Below, one piece after another: positions 1 to 8,188 of a stretch of 64,000 nucleotides of DNA. A program made the translations under genes and the position numbers. Each line of letters begins with the position of its first letter. The stretch's first letter is position 1. A model generated the notes under the pieces. That model was not told the DNA's origin, made no database searches, and worked only from the letters and a program-made list of their open reading frames with translations. The DNA comes from Flavobacteriales bacterium (lineage in GTDB: Bacteria; Bacteroidota; Bacteroidia; Flavobacteriales; Flavobacteriaceae), in assembly GCA_020635875.1 (NCBI GenBank), contig JACJYY010000002.1, positions 332,417 to 396,416 of the forward strand, given 5' to 3'.

Positions 1-1
1 A

Positions 2-391
2 GGATATGTTGCCGTTTTCAAAATAGAAGATAAAACAATTAAACTCGTTGAACTAAATGTTGACAAATTCGATATTTCCACTGAAATACCTTATGATACA
101 AAAAGCGTTAACATAGTAACAGAATTCGATAGTAAATTCAAAAATGAATACACAAAACACTTAAATAAACTAATTATCTTGCCAATAGGAGAACCTTCGG
201 AATACAAAAAAGGGGCTGGAATAATATTTAACAGCTATTCTATTCTGAACATCGTGAACTCGAATATTCAAGAAGAATTTACTTTCCCATTTAAAACGTA
301 TGAAAAACTAATTGGTCAAAAATATTATGCTTTTATTAAAGAAGAAGAATTACTGACAGTACTGAATAAATTAAAAGAGCGACAAAAATGA
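2..391 (+). CDS. Hypothetical protein, 5' end outside the window
   Basis: An open frame runs in from the left edge without a stop and ends with TAA at 391, giving 129 visible residues. The first residues read GYVAVFKIEDKTIKLVEL and the C-terminus is lysine- and glutamate-rich (ELLTVLNKLKERQK). A TTG at 179 could be taken as a start, but the frame is open and protein-like well upstream, so the gene is truncated by the window edge. No family is recognised. The fragment is soluble, with no membrane segment. It overlaps the next gene by four bases (ATGA), so the two are probably cotranscribed. It is unrelated to the arginine genes downstream. Confidence 0.6.
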   Translation, partial: GYVAVFKIEDKTIKLVELNVDKFDISTEIPYDTKSVNIVTEFDSKFKNEYTKHLNKLIILPIGEPSEYKKGAGIIFNSYSILNIVNSNIQEEFTFPFKTYEKLIGQKYYAFIKEEELLTVLNKLKERQK

Positions 392-837
392 AAATATTCA
401 AGCTATTTTTCATAATACTGCCAATGATAATAATCGTTGACTTTGCTCTTCCTGGGACAGCCTATTCCCTACCTGTTCAAAATAAAAAAGCACGACATCA
501 ATCCTATTATAACGCAGGAGGCAATTCCCATACTTCTTATGGTATTCAGACAACAAAGCATAGTTTTGTGGTATCAGAAAGTTTTAATAAAAAAGTGGAT
601 GAACAGTCTATAATTGACTACACGGTCTCTCCTATTTTCAAAGAAGTGAATCGTTATCAAATCAAAGGTGATTCAGATTCAGAAATCTACTCTTTACGAT
701 GGTTTACTGGATTGCTACTCCCTCTATTTGCACTTGGTGTTTTTGTTTACAACATCATAACAAACACTCAAAATGTGGCTGTTACGAGTATCACAACGGT
801 ACTCCTCTTTGGCGATTTGATTTACCTATTGATTTAG
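388..837 (+). CDS. Hypothetical membrane protein with signal peptide
   Basis: This 149-residue protein is not recognised. It begins with a hydrophobic signal or anchor segment (residues 4-20, KLFFIILPMIIIVDFAL). A polar, probably extracytoplasmic region of about 80 residues follows, rich in Ser, Asn and Tyr. Two closely spaced hydrophobic segments end the protein (about 105-125 and 130-149). Its ATG overlaps the stop of the preceding gene (ATGA), which suggests translational coupling. The two unknown genes stand where a flavobacterial arginine operon would often carry argG, argC or argD, so they may mark a rearrangement. Confidence 0.6.
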   Translation: MKIFKLFFIILPMIIIVDFALPGTAYSLPVQNKKARHQSYYNAGGNSHTSYGIQTTKHSFVVSESFNKKVDEQSIIDYTVSPIFKEVNRYQIKGDSDSEIYSLRWFTGLLLPLFALGVFVYNIITNTQNVAVTSITTVLLFGDLIYLLI

Positions 838-868
838 TGTTTCTCTCCCTTCGTTTGACTAAAAATTG

Positions 869-876
869 TACATTTG
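869..876 (+). promoter_or_regulatory. Candidate -7 element of the arg operon promoter
   Basis: TACATTTG matches the Bacteroidota -7 consensus TAnnTTTG and lies 55 bases before the argF' ATG. A TTTG occurs at 854-857, but the spacing of 11 is too short for a standard -33 box, so only the -7 half is convincing. Confidence 0.4.
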
Positions 877-889
877 TGGGGACTATTTC

Positions 890-906
890 GTTCCTGCAAC
901 AGGAAC
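890..906 (+). promoter_or_regulatory. Inverted repeat in the argF' leader
   Basis: GTTCCTG-CAA-CAGGAAC is a perfect 7-bp inverted repeat with a three-base loop. It starts about 14 bases after the candidate -7 box, so it would lie at the very 5' end of the arg mRNA. It has no T-run and is not a terminator. It could be an mRNA hairpin or a protein-binding site, and no known ARG box is evident. Confidence 0.35.
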
Positions 907-931
907 AAGATGAACTTGTAATTGCAATTAA

Positions 932-1888
932 ATGAAGAATTATTTGAACTTGGATGATATCCAAGATGTGGCTCAAATCGTAGCAGAGGCAATCGCTTTA
1001 AAAAAAGACCCTTTTCAGGCAGAAGAATTAGGTAAACGAAAAACCATCGGTTTATTGTTTTTCAATCCTAGTTTACGTACTCGTTTGAGTACTCAAAAAG
1101 CTGCGCTCAACCTAGGAATGAATGTAATCGTAGTCAATTTTACGGGAGAAGCATGGTCTATCGAATTAGAAGACGGATCAGTAATGAATGGTGGCTCTTC
1201 GGAACACATTAAAGAAGCTGCTGCTGTTATTTCGCAATACTGTGACATCATTGCCGTAAGAGCCTTCCCTACGTTGACAAACAAAGAACAAGACGAAGAG
1301 GAAAAAGTGTTGAATAGTTTCAAAAAATATGCTTCGGTGCCAATTGTTAATATGGAGAGCGCGACTGGACATCCTTTACAAGCTCTGGCAGATGCTATTA
1401 CTATCGAAGAGAATAGACCCGCACATAAGCCAAAAGTGGTATTGACATGGGCACCTCATCCAAAGGCTTTACCTCACGCAGTTCCTAATTCATTTGCAGA
1501 CATGATGCAACGGATAGACGTTGATTTTGTAATTACGCATCCCAAAGGATATGAATTAAACCCTGCCATTACGAAAGATGTCACTATCGAATACAACCAA
1601 GACGAAGCACTAAAAAATGCCGATTTCGTATATACCAAAAACTGGAGCTCCTACAACAACTATGGACAAATCATAAATCCAGGTCAAAATGACGATTGGA
1701 CTATTACATCCGCAAAAATGTCACTCACAAATAACGGTAAATTCATGCATTGTTTACCTGTAAGACGTAATGTTGTGGTGGCGGATTCGGTATTGGATTC
1801 GGATGATTCGTTGACTATCGAACAAGCCAACAATAGAACATACGCCGCACAAATTGTGCTTAAAAAGATTTTAGAAAATGGCAAATAA
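932..1888 (+). CDS. argF': N-acetyl/N-succinyl-ornithine carbamoyltransferase
   Basis: This 318-residue enzyme transfers the carbamoyl group from carbamoyl phosphate to an N-acylated ornithine in arginine synthesis. The carbamoyl-phosphate loop is FNPSLRTRLST (about residues 44-54). The motif HCLPVRRN near residue 270 is the form found in acetyl- and succinyl-ornithine enzymes, whereas ordinary OTCases carry HCLP followed by other residues. TWAPHPKALPHAVPNSF (about 170-186) is also typical of the acyl-ornithine class. Residue 90, in GGSSEH, aligns by eye with the position that separates succinyl (Pro) from acetyl (Glu) specificity, but here it is Ser, so the acyl group used is not settled. 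It overlaps argB by 11 bases. Confidence 0.93.
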   Translation: MKNYLNLDDIQDVAQIVAEAIALKKDPFQAEELGKRKTIGLLFFNPSLRTRLSTQKAALNLGMNVIVVNFTGEAWSIELEDGSVMNGGSSEHIKEAAAVISQYCDIIAVRAFPTLTNKEQDEEEKVLNSFKKYASVPIVNMESATGHPLQALADAITIEENRPAHKPKVVLTWAPHPKALPHAVPNSFADMMQRIDVDFVITHPKGYELNPAITKDVTIEYNQDEALKNADFVYTKNWSSYNNYGQIINPGQNDDWTITSAKMSLTNNGKFMHCLPVRRNVVVADSVLDSDDSLTIEQANNRTYAAQIVLKKILENGK

Positions 1889-2660
1889 ACAAGTATCCAT
1901 CGTAAAAATCGGAGGAAACGTTATTGAAAACGAGACAGCACTAGCTGCTTTTTTATCTGATTTTTCTAAAATGGTAGGGCCAAAAATCTTGGTTCACGGA
2001 GGCGGTAAAAAAGCCACTAAACTATCCGAAACCTTAGGTATCCCAACTCAAATGGTTGAAGGTCGAAGAATCACAAGCAAGGAGACCGTAGATGTAATTA
2101 CCATGGTTTATGGAGGTTTGATAAACAAAAATATAGTCGCGCAATTGCAAGCCAATGGATGTAACGCTATAGGTTTGAGCGGAGCTGACGGCAATGCAAT
2201 TCTATCCGAGAAACGACCAGTGACTACTATTGACTATGGTTATGTGGGTGATGTCAAAAAAGTTAATGATGAGTTATTGACTGTATTATTAAACAATGGT
2301 ATTACACCTGTGTTTTGCGCCATCACTCATGATAAAAACGGACAATTGTTAAACACGAATGCAGACACTATTGCCTCAGAAATTGCTATTGGCATTAGCG
2401 AAAACTTTGACACAGCCTTATATTATTGTTTCGAAAAAAAGGGTGTTTTACGTGACGTAAATGATGATAATTCTGTAGTAACTGACATCAATTCAGAAAC
2501 CTACAAAGATTTATTAGCCAACAACATCATAGCCGACGGGATGCTTCCAAAAATGAAAAACTGTTTTCATGCATTGGAACACAAAGTAGGTAAAGTCTGT
2601 ATTGGAAGCCCACAAATGATTCAACAAGGAAACACCTTATTTACCACGTTAACCCTATAG
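1878..2660 (+). CDS. argB: Acetylglutamate kinase
   Basis: This 260-residue amino-acid-kinase-family protein phosphorylates N-acylglutamate, the second step of the acyl-ornithine arginine route. The N-terminal phosphate-binding motif is VKIGGNVIEN (residues 9-18), and the glycine-rich VHGGGKKAT follows at about residue 40. The substrate region GLSGADGN lies near residue 100 and a conserved C-terminal DGMLPKM near 218. The length is typical of the short, non-feedback-regulated form without the N-terminal helix. The start overlaps the argF' 3' end by 11 bases, so translation is probably coupled. Whether it acts on acetyl- or succinyl-glutamate should follow the specificity of argF'. Confidence 0.93.
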   Translation: MANKQVSIVKIGGNVIENETALAAFLSDFSKMVGPKILVHGGGKKATKLSETLGIPTQMVEGRRITSKETVDVITMVYGGLINKNIVAQLQANGCNAIGLSGADGNAILSEKRPVTTIDYGYVGDVKKVNDELLTVLLNNGITPVFCAITHDKNGQLLNTNADTIASEIAIGISENFDTALYYCFEKKGVLRDVNDDNSVVTDINSETYKDLLANNIIADGMLPKMKNCFHALEHKVGKVCIGSPQMIQQGNTLFTTLTL

Positions 2661-2662
2661 TT

Positions 2663-3727
2663 ATGAGCCTACACAGTGATTTGAAAAAAGCAGCTATTGC
2701 TTTACTACAGGACTTAATTCGTACACAATCATTTTCGACTGAAGAGGATTTGACTGCGGCATTAATCGAAAAGTGGTTGACAGGATATACTATACCTTTT
2801 AAGAGACAAGGCAATAATATCTATGCTTTTAATAAGCATTTTGACCCATCAAAACCCAATCTGTTATTAAACTCGCATCACGATACCGTAAAACCCAACT
2901 CTAATTACACCAGAGATCCATTTGACGCCAGTATCGAAGACGGAAAATTATACGGATTAGGAAGCAATGACGCTGGAGGATGTTTGGTTTCGTTATTGGC
3001 TACTTTTGTGTATTTCTATGATAGAGAATTAGCCAACTACAACCTGGTGATTGCTGCTACAGCAGAAGAAGAAATTTCAGGCCCTAATGGGTTAAATAGT
3101 TTATTAGAGACCCTGCCAGAAATTGAAGTGGCCATTGTAGGCGAACCGACTAAAATGGATTTGGCTATAGCCGAAAAAGGCTTATTGGTTTTTGACGCAA
3201 CTGTAAATGGAACCGCCAGTCATGCGGCACATCCTAATGACGACAATCCCATATACAAAGCCATTGAAACCTTAGAATTTTTCAGAGATTTTAAATTTGA
3301 AAAAGTATCTGAAACGTTAGGAGAGGTAAAATTGACCGTAACGCAAATCAACGCAGGCAAACAGCACAACGTTGTACCAGGATCAACTGAATTGGTGATT
3401 GATTGTCGTGTTAACGATAAATACACCAATGCCGAAATCGTTAAAATCTTAAAAGAAAAAGCTCCTTGTGAATTAAAACCAAGGAGTACGCGATTAAACT
3501 CATCCTCTATTTCGATTAACCACCCGTTAGTACAAGCGGGTATTGCTTTAGGCAAAGACACGTACGGATCTCCAACCGTTTCTGACCAATCCGTTTTGAG
3601 TTGTCAGTCCTTAAAAATGGGCCCTGGTGACTCCTTGCGCTCACATTCAGCAGACGAATTTATTTATGTGAACGAGATTGAAGAAGGAATTGAAACCTAC
3701 ATTGAATTATTAAGTAAAGTATTATAA
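2663..3727 (+). CDS. argE: Acetylornithine deacetylase (M20 family)
   Basis: This 354-residue M20-family metallohydrolase removes the acyl group from N-acylcitrulline or N-acylornithine. The two-metal site is visible: NSHHDTVKP (His, Asp, about residue 72), GSNDAGG (bridging Asp, about 100), and TAEEEISGP with the general-base Glu pair (about 134). A C-terminal metal-ligand His follows in SLRSHSADEF. The central dimerisation domain is present between residues 170 and 280. With an argF' product upstream, the expected substrate is N-acylcitrulline. The start codon is two bases after the argB stop, consistent with one operon. Confidence 0.92.
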   Translation: MSLHSDLKKAAIALLQDLIRTQSFSTEEDLTAALIEKWLTGYTIPFKRQGNNIYAFNKHFDPSKPNLLLNSHHDTVKPNSNYTRDPFDASIEDGKLYGLGSNDAGGCLVSLLATFVYFYDRELANYNLVIAATAEEEISGPNGLNSLLETLPEIEVAIVGEPTKMDLAIAEKGLLVFDATVNGTASHAAHPNDDNPIYKAIETLEFFRDFKFEKVSETLGEVKLTVTQINAGKQHNVVPGSTELVIDCRVNDKYTNAEIVKILKEKAPCELKPRSTRLNSSSISINHPLVQAGIALGKDTYGSPTVSDQSVLSCQSLKMGPGDSLRSHSADEFIYVNEIEEGIETYIELLSKVL

Positions 3728-3736
3728 AAAAGACCT

Positions 3737-5014
3737 ATGAAACTTTGGGATAAAGGATTTAGCACAGCAGAAAAAATTGATCATTTTACCGTGGGAAATG
3801 ACAGGGCTTGGGATTTAGTCTTGGCCAAATACGATGTCATTGCCTCTCAGGCTCATGCTAAAATGTTAGGTGAAGTTGGAATGTTGACACAGGCTGAAGC
3901 CAAAGATTTGATCCAAGGATTAGAAGAAATACAAGAAAGTATTACCGCTGGCAAATTTACCATCGAAGACGACTTTGAGGACATGCACTCTAAAATTGAG
4001 TACATCTTGATTCAAAAGTTAGGAGATACAGGTAAAAAAATTCACATGGCACGTTCCAGAAACGACCAAGTTTTAGTAGCGACACACTTATACCTGCGTA
4101 ATGAATTAGAAGAAATCAAATCTCAATCGAAACAGTTATTTGATTTATTAATGAATTTGGCTGACAAGCACAAAGACACATTATTACCAGGCTATACACA
4201 CTTACAAATTGCCATGCCATCCTCTTTTGGCTTGTGGTTTTCCGCTTACGCCGAAAGCTTAATTGACGATTTACATTTTGTGAATGCCGCATACAAAATT
4301 GTCAATCAAAATCCATTGGGTAGTGCCGCAGGCTACGGGAGCTCATTTCCTATTAACAGGACATCTACAACAAACAGCCTGAACTTTGAAAGTTTAAAAT
4401 ACAATGTAGTAGCTGCCCAAATGAGTCGTGGAAAAGCAGAAAAAAGCACAGGTTTTGCACTCGCATCCATTGCTGGAACATTGTCGCGAATGAGTATGGA
4501 TATTTGTTTGTACTTGAGTCAAAACTTTGATTTTATTTCGTTCCCAGACGAAATGACCACAGGTAGTAGCATCATGCCTCACAAAAAGAATCCTGATGTT
4601 TTTGAATTGGTTAGAGCCAAGTGTAATAAAATACAAGCTGTACCTAATCAATTGATTATGATGACAACCAACCTACCTAGTGGATATCATAGAGATTACC
4701 AATTGGTAAAAGAAGTCATCGTGCCTACAATTCAGGAATTAAAATCATGTCTGGATATGATGAACTACACCTTAAAAGACATCAAAGTCAATGACAATAT
4801 CACAGACGACAAAAAATACGATTACCTATTTAGCGTAGATACCTTAAACGAACTCGTAAATAACGGAATGCCATTTAGAGACGCTTATAAAAAGATGGGA
4901 ATGGAAATCCAAAATGGCACATTCAAACCACTGAGAGACATTAAGCACACGCACGAAGGAAGTATAGGTAATCTGTGTTTGGATGAAATCAAAGCAAAAA
5001 TGAATCAATTATAA
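3737..5014 (+). CDS. argH: Argininosuccinate lyase
   Basis: This 425-residue protein of the fumarase/aspartase superfamily splits argininosuccinate into arginine and fumarate, the last step of the pathway. The superfamily signature GSSIMPHKKNPD (about residues 277-288) carries the catalytic Ser loop. The conserved segments SRNDQV (about residue 109) and GYTHLQ (with the catalytic His region, about 153) are also present. The N-terminus LWDKGFS is typical for the flavobacterial enzyme. It follows argE by nine bases. No argG is seen in this window, so argininosuccinate synthase must lie elsewhere. Confidence 0.95.
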   Translation: MKLWDKGFSTAEKIDHFTVGNDRAWDLVLAKYDVIASQAHAKMLGEVGMLTQAEAKDLIQGLEEIQESITAGKFTIEDDFEDMHSKIEYILIQKLGDTGKKIHMARSRNDQVLVATHLYLRNELEEIKSQSKQLFDLLMNLADKHKDTLLPGYTHLQIAMPSSFGLWFSAYAESLIDDLHFVNAAYKIVNQNPLGSAAGYGSSFPINRTSTTNSLNFESLKYNVVAAQMSRGKAEKSTGFALASIAGTLSRMSMDICLYLSQNFDFISFPDEMTTGSSIMPHKKNPDVFELVRAKCNKIQAVPNQLIMMTTNLPSGYHRDYQLVKEVIVPTIQELKSCLDMMNYTLKDIKVNDNITDDKKYDYLFSVDTLNELVNNGMPFRDAYKKMGMEIQNGTFKPLRDIKHTHEGSIGNLCLDEIKAKMNQL

Positions 5015-5024
5015 GACAACAATT

Positions 5025-5855
5025 ATGAAAACTTCAAACGGCAGTGGATTTAACCCAAGTACAATACCCATTATTGTAGGTATCATTTTATTGATTATTT
5101 TTTTAACCAAGTCAACTGTAACGATAGGTTCTGGTGAAGCTGGGGTACTCTACAAAACTTTTGGTGGCGGTGTTGTTGTGGATGAATCTCCATTAGGAGA
5201 AGGTTTTCATCTTGTAGCACCTTGGAATAAAATCTTCACTTACGAAGTAAGACAACAAGAAATATCCGAAAGAATGCAAGTTCTCTCTTCCAACGGTTTG
5301 GAAATTAAATTAGACGCAACCGTGTGGTTTCAACCGCAATACAACACACTAGGAAAGCTGCATAAGGAAAAAGGCGAGCAATACATAGACCGAGTGATAA
5401 GACCAGCCATAAGGTCTGCCTCTCGTAGTGTAGTGGGTAGATATACTCCCGAACAGCTCTATTCTACAAAAAGAGATGCCATTCAGGACGAAATTTATAC
5501 TGAAACAAAAACTATTTTAGGAACACAATTTGTTCAACTTAATGAGGTTTTAGTAAGAGATGTTACATTACCTCAAACCATTAAATCTGCAATTGAAACA
5601 AAACTAAAACAAGAACAAGAATCTCTCGAATATGAGTTTCGATTGCAAAAAGCAAAAAAAGAAGCAGAAAGACAACGTATTGAAGCAGAAGGAAAAGCAA
5701 ATGCTAACAAAATATTAAGTGCCTCTCTTACAGATAAAATATTACAAGAAAAGGGCATCGAAGCCACAAAAGAATTATCTAAATCTCCTAATTCCAAAAT
5801 TATTGTAATCGGATCAGGTAAGGACGGATTGCCTATAATTTTAGGAAATCAATAA
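5025..5855 (+). CDS. Prohibitin/SPFH-domain membrane protein
   Basis: This 276-residue protein has an N-terminal transmembrane segment (about residues 12-30, STIPIIVGIILLIIFLTKS) and then an SPFH/Band 7 domain. The domain carries the usual features GSGEAGVLYKTFGGGV, GEGFHLVAPW and RQQEISERMQVLSSNGLEI. A charged coiled coil with the EAEGKANANK motif (about residues 195-240) ends in a short hydrophobic tail. Family members form large oligomeric rings at membranes and act in microdomain organisation and protease control; the exact role here is unknown. It begins ten bases after argH, so it may be read through from the arg operon. Confidence 0.88.
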   Translation: MKTSNGSGFNPSTIPIIVGIILLIIFLTKSTVTIGSGEAGVLYKTFGGGVVVDESPLGEGFHLVAPWNKIFTYEVRQQEISERMQVLSSNGLEIKLDATVWFQPQYNTLGKLHKEKGEQYIDRVIRPAIRSASRSVVGRYTPEQLYSTKRDAIQDEIYTETKTILGTQFVQLNEVLVRDVTLPQTIKSAIETKLKQEQESLEYEFRLQKAKKEAERQRIEAEGKANANKILSASLTDKILQEKGIEATKELSKSPNSKIIVIGSGKDGLPIILGNQ

Positions 5856-5864
5856 AAACCCTCT

Positions 5865-6959
5865 ATGAAAATACACGAAGTATTCCCCATATTAGAAGAA
5901 CTGGCTCCTCTGGCTTATGCCGAAAGTTTTGACAATGTAGGATTATTGGTTGGTAATCAAGAGGATGTTCTTTCAGGAATTTTGGTTTGCCATGACGCTT
6001 TAGAAGAAGTGGTTGAAGAAGCTATAAGTCACAAATGCAACTTGATTGTTTGCTTCCACCCTATTTTATTTGCCCCAATCAAGAAATTGACAGGTAAAAA
6101 TTATGTAGAAAGAGCTATTCTTAAAGCCATCAAAAACGATGTTGCTATATATGCGATTCACACCGCATTAGACAATCACCATAAAGGAGTAAACAAAATC
6201 TTTTGTGATGCACTGGGTTTAGTTAACACCAAAATTTTGGTACCCAAAGAAAAATTCATCAAAAAACTAGAAGTGTACACCGTTCCTGAAAACGAAGAAC
6301 AACTGCGCAATTCCTTGTTTGCTGCAGGTGCTGGTCGAATAGGCAATTATGACAATTGTAGTTTTAACTTGACGGGGATTGGGACATATCAAGGAGATGA
6401 AAACAGCAACCCAAAAATTGGCAAAAGAGGAGAATTTAAAAAAGCCACTGAAGTAAAAATCAGTGTCACATTTGAAAGCCACTTGGAAGCTCCTATTTTG
6501 AAGACCATGCACGCCAACCACATTTATGAAGAAGTAGCCTACGAGCTGTACGAATTACTGAATGAGCATCAGAATATCGGATTAGGAATGATAGGAGAAC
6601 TAGTAAGCCCTATGAGTGAATCTGCTTTTTTTGAGCATGTCAAAAAAACTATGAATGCGCAAGGGATAAGACATAGTGCTTTACTAAACAAACCAATCAA
6701 GAAAGTAGCTGTCCTAGGAGGTTCAGGGTCATTTGCTATCAAAAATGCCATGCAACAAGAAGCGGATGTTTTTTTGACGGCAGATCTTAAATACCACCAG
6801 TTTTACGAAGCCGAAAACAGGATGATTGTAGCCGACATTGGGCATTATGAGAGTGAAAGTTATACAAAAAAGTACATTAGTGATTTTCTTATTAAAAAAT
6901 TACCTAATTTTGCAATCGTTTCATCAAATGTAAACACGAACCCCATTAAGTATCTATAA
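5865..6959 (+). CDS. Nif3-like dinuclear metal-centre protein
   Basis: This 364-residue protein belongs to the Nif3/YbgI family, sometimes annotated as GTP cyclohydrolase I type 2. Metal-ligand motifs are visible: CFHPILF (about residue 65), IYAIHTALDNHHKGVN (about 98-113) and, near the C-terminus, ADIGHYESE. The central insertion of about 110 residues (about 130-240) is the PII-like domain found in long bacterial members. Family members are hexameric rings with a two-metal site, and their biological reaction is not firmly established. It precedes a coiled-coil partner by two bases, a pairing common in Bacteroidota. Confidence 0.88.
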   Translation: MKIHEVFPILEELAPLAYAESFDNVGLLVGNQEDVLSGILVCHDALEEVVEEAISHKCNLIVCFHPILFAPIKKLTGKNYVERAILKAIKNDVAIYAIHTALDNHHKGVNKIFCDALGLVNTKILVPKEKFIKKLEVYTVPENEEQLRNSLFAAGAGRIGNYDNCSFNLTGIGTYQGDENSNPKIGKRGEFKKATEVKISVTFESHLEAPILKTMHANHIYEEVAYELYELLNEHQNIGLGMIGELVSPMSESAFFEHVKKTMNAQGIRHSALLNKPIKKVAVLGGSGSFAIKNAMQQEADVFLTADLKYHQFYEAENRMIVADIGHYESESYTKKYISDFLIKKLPNFAIVSSNVNTNPIKYL

Positions 6960-6961
6960 AC

Positions 6962-7753
6962 ATGGCGAATAAAAAAGAATCAACCGCATCTGTCGAAGAC
7001 AAATTAAGAACTTTATATAACTTACAATTAATTGACTCTAAGATAGATGAAATTAAAAGCGTACGTGGTGAGTTGCCATTAGAAGTTCAGGACTTAGAAG
7101 ATGAAGTTATCGGTTTGACCAATCGTGTAAACAAACTACAGGACGAACTTAAAGAAATTCAGGATAACATTAAGGTAAAGAAAAATGCTATTGACGAGCA
7201 TAAAGAAGCCATAGCTAAATACACTGAACAACAAAATAATGTTCGCAACAATAGAGAGTATAACTCTATTACTAAAGAAATTGAATTCCAAGAATTAGAA
7301 ATTCAATTGGCTGAAAAACACATCAAAGAGTTCAAAGCTAGTGTGGAACACAAAAAAGCAGTTATCGAGCAGTCAAAGGAACAACTGGCTCAAAAGCAAG
7401 AACATTTAGATCATAAAAAAGCAGAGTTAGACAGTATATTGGCTGAAACTAACAAAGAAGAATCCTTTTTGCTAGAACATTCTGAAAAGATCAAACAAGA
7501 TATCGAAGACCGTTTATTAACAGCCTATACACGTATCCGCTCAAGCATGTCTAACGGATTAGCCGTAGTTTCTATTGATAGAGGTGCATCGGCTGGCTCA
7601 TACTTTACTATTCCACCACAAGTAATATCAGAAATTGCTGCTCGCAAAAAAATCATTACTGACGAGCATAGTGGACGTATCTTAATCGATCAAGAATTGG
7701 CTGATGAAGAAACACAAAAAATCAATGAATTATTAAAGGATTTTGCTATCTAG
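6962..7753 (+). CDS. Coiled-coil protein of the zinc-ribbon (DUF164) family, lacking Cys
   Basis: This 263-residue protein has a long heptad-type coiled coil (about residues 30-185) followed by the conserved C-terminal domain of the 'C4-type zinc ribbon' family (IPPQVISEIAARKKIITDEHSGRILID). In most family members this domain holds four Cys that bind zinc. Here the protein contains no cysteine at all, and the usual CxxC is replaced by EHSG. The fold may persist without metal. The gene is two bases downstream of the Nif3-like gene, consistent with a functional partnership, and is followed by a terminator. Confidence 0.82.
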   Translation: MANKKESTASVEDKLRTLYNLQLIDSKIDEIKSVRGELPLEVQDLEDEVIGLTNRVNKLQDELKEIQDNIKVKKNAIDEHKEAIAKYTEQQNNVRNNREYNSITKEIEFQELEIQLAEKHIKEFKASVEHKKAVIEQSKEQLAQKQEHLDHKKAELDSILAETNKEESFLLEHSEKIKQDIEDRLLTAYTRIRSSMSNGLAVVSIDRGASAGSYFTIPPQVISEIAARKKIITDEHSGRILIDQELADEETQKINELLKDFAI

Positions 7754-7780
7754 CAAAAAACCTAAAACGAGATTAATAGA

Positions 7781-7809
7781 GGGTGTTGTAGTGTACAGCA
7801 CCCTTTTTT
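7781..7809 (+). terminator. Intrinsic terminator of the arg-to-coiled-coil gene block
   Basis: GGGTGTTGT and ACAGCACCC form a 9-bp stem with one G-U pair, followed by TTTTTT. It lies 28 bases after the stop of the last + strand gene and borders a convergent gene. Confidence 0.8.
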
Positions 7810-8185
7810 ATTTTCTCCTTTTAACGTTTTGAAGTATTACGCGATCAGCATAATTGATTAAAAAAATATCGATCAACACCTCATCTTTGGTTTGCCCTTC
7901 CACCACATACAACTTCCCATTACCCACAGGCTGTTTGCTTCTCGAAAAATCCACATCTCCATACTGTAATGAATTTTTAATGTCTATGGTGTCAATCCAA
8001 GACTCTGCCAGTACTACCGAAGCGCTATCTGAATAGTGAAAGGGTTTTCTTGATAAATCATTCAAGACTCTTGCATTAGGCATATAATTGCAACGTGTCC
8101 CTTTGGCATTAAAAAAGAAAATAAGAAAGAATATTCCGACTGACAGACCTACTAAAAAATAGGCCATTCTGTGAATTAACTTCAT
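7808..8185 (-). CDS. Small single-pass membrane protein
   Basis: This 125-residue protein has one N-terminal transmembrane segment (about residues 8-26, AYFLVGLSVGIFFLIFFF). A soluble domain with GTRCNYMPNARVLNDLSRK follows, then a compact C-terminal region ending in a basic NVKRRK. It probably faces the periplasm, anchored in the inner membrane. Small proteins of this kind (I recall DUF4258-type annotations) commonly sit beside alanine dehydrogenase in flavobacteria, but I cannot assign a function. It lies four bases downstream of ald on the same strand and is probably cotranscribed with it. Confidence 0.65.
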   Translation of the reverse strand: MKLIHRMAYFLVGLSVGIFFLIFFFNAKGTRCNYMPNARVLNDLSRKPFHYSDSASVVLAESWIDTIDIKNSLQYGDVDFSRSKQPVGNGKLYVVEGQTKDEVLIDIFLINYADRVILQNVKRRK

Positions 8186-8188
8186 TAA

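Noticed and set aside
699..976. Overlapping small frames on both strands across the end of the second unknown gene and the argF' leader
   Set aside because: They overlap a better-supported gene or promoter, have no family features and no promoter of their own.
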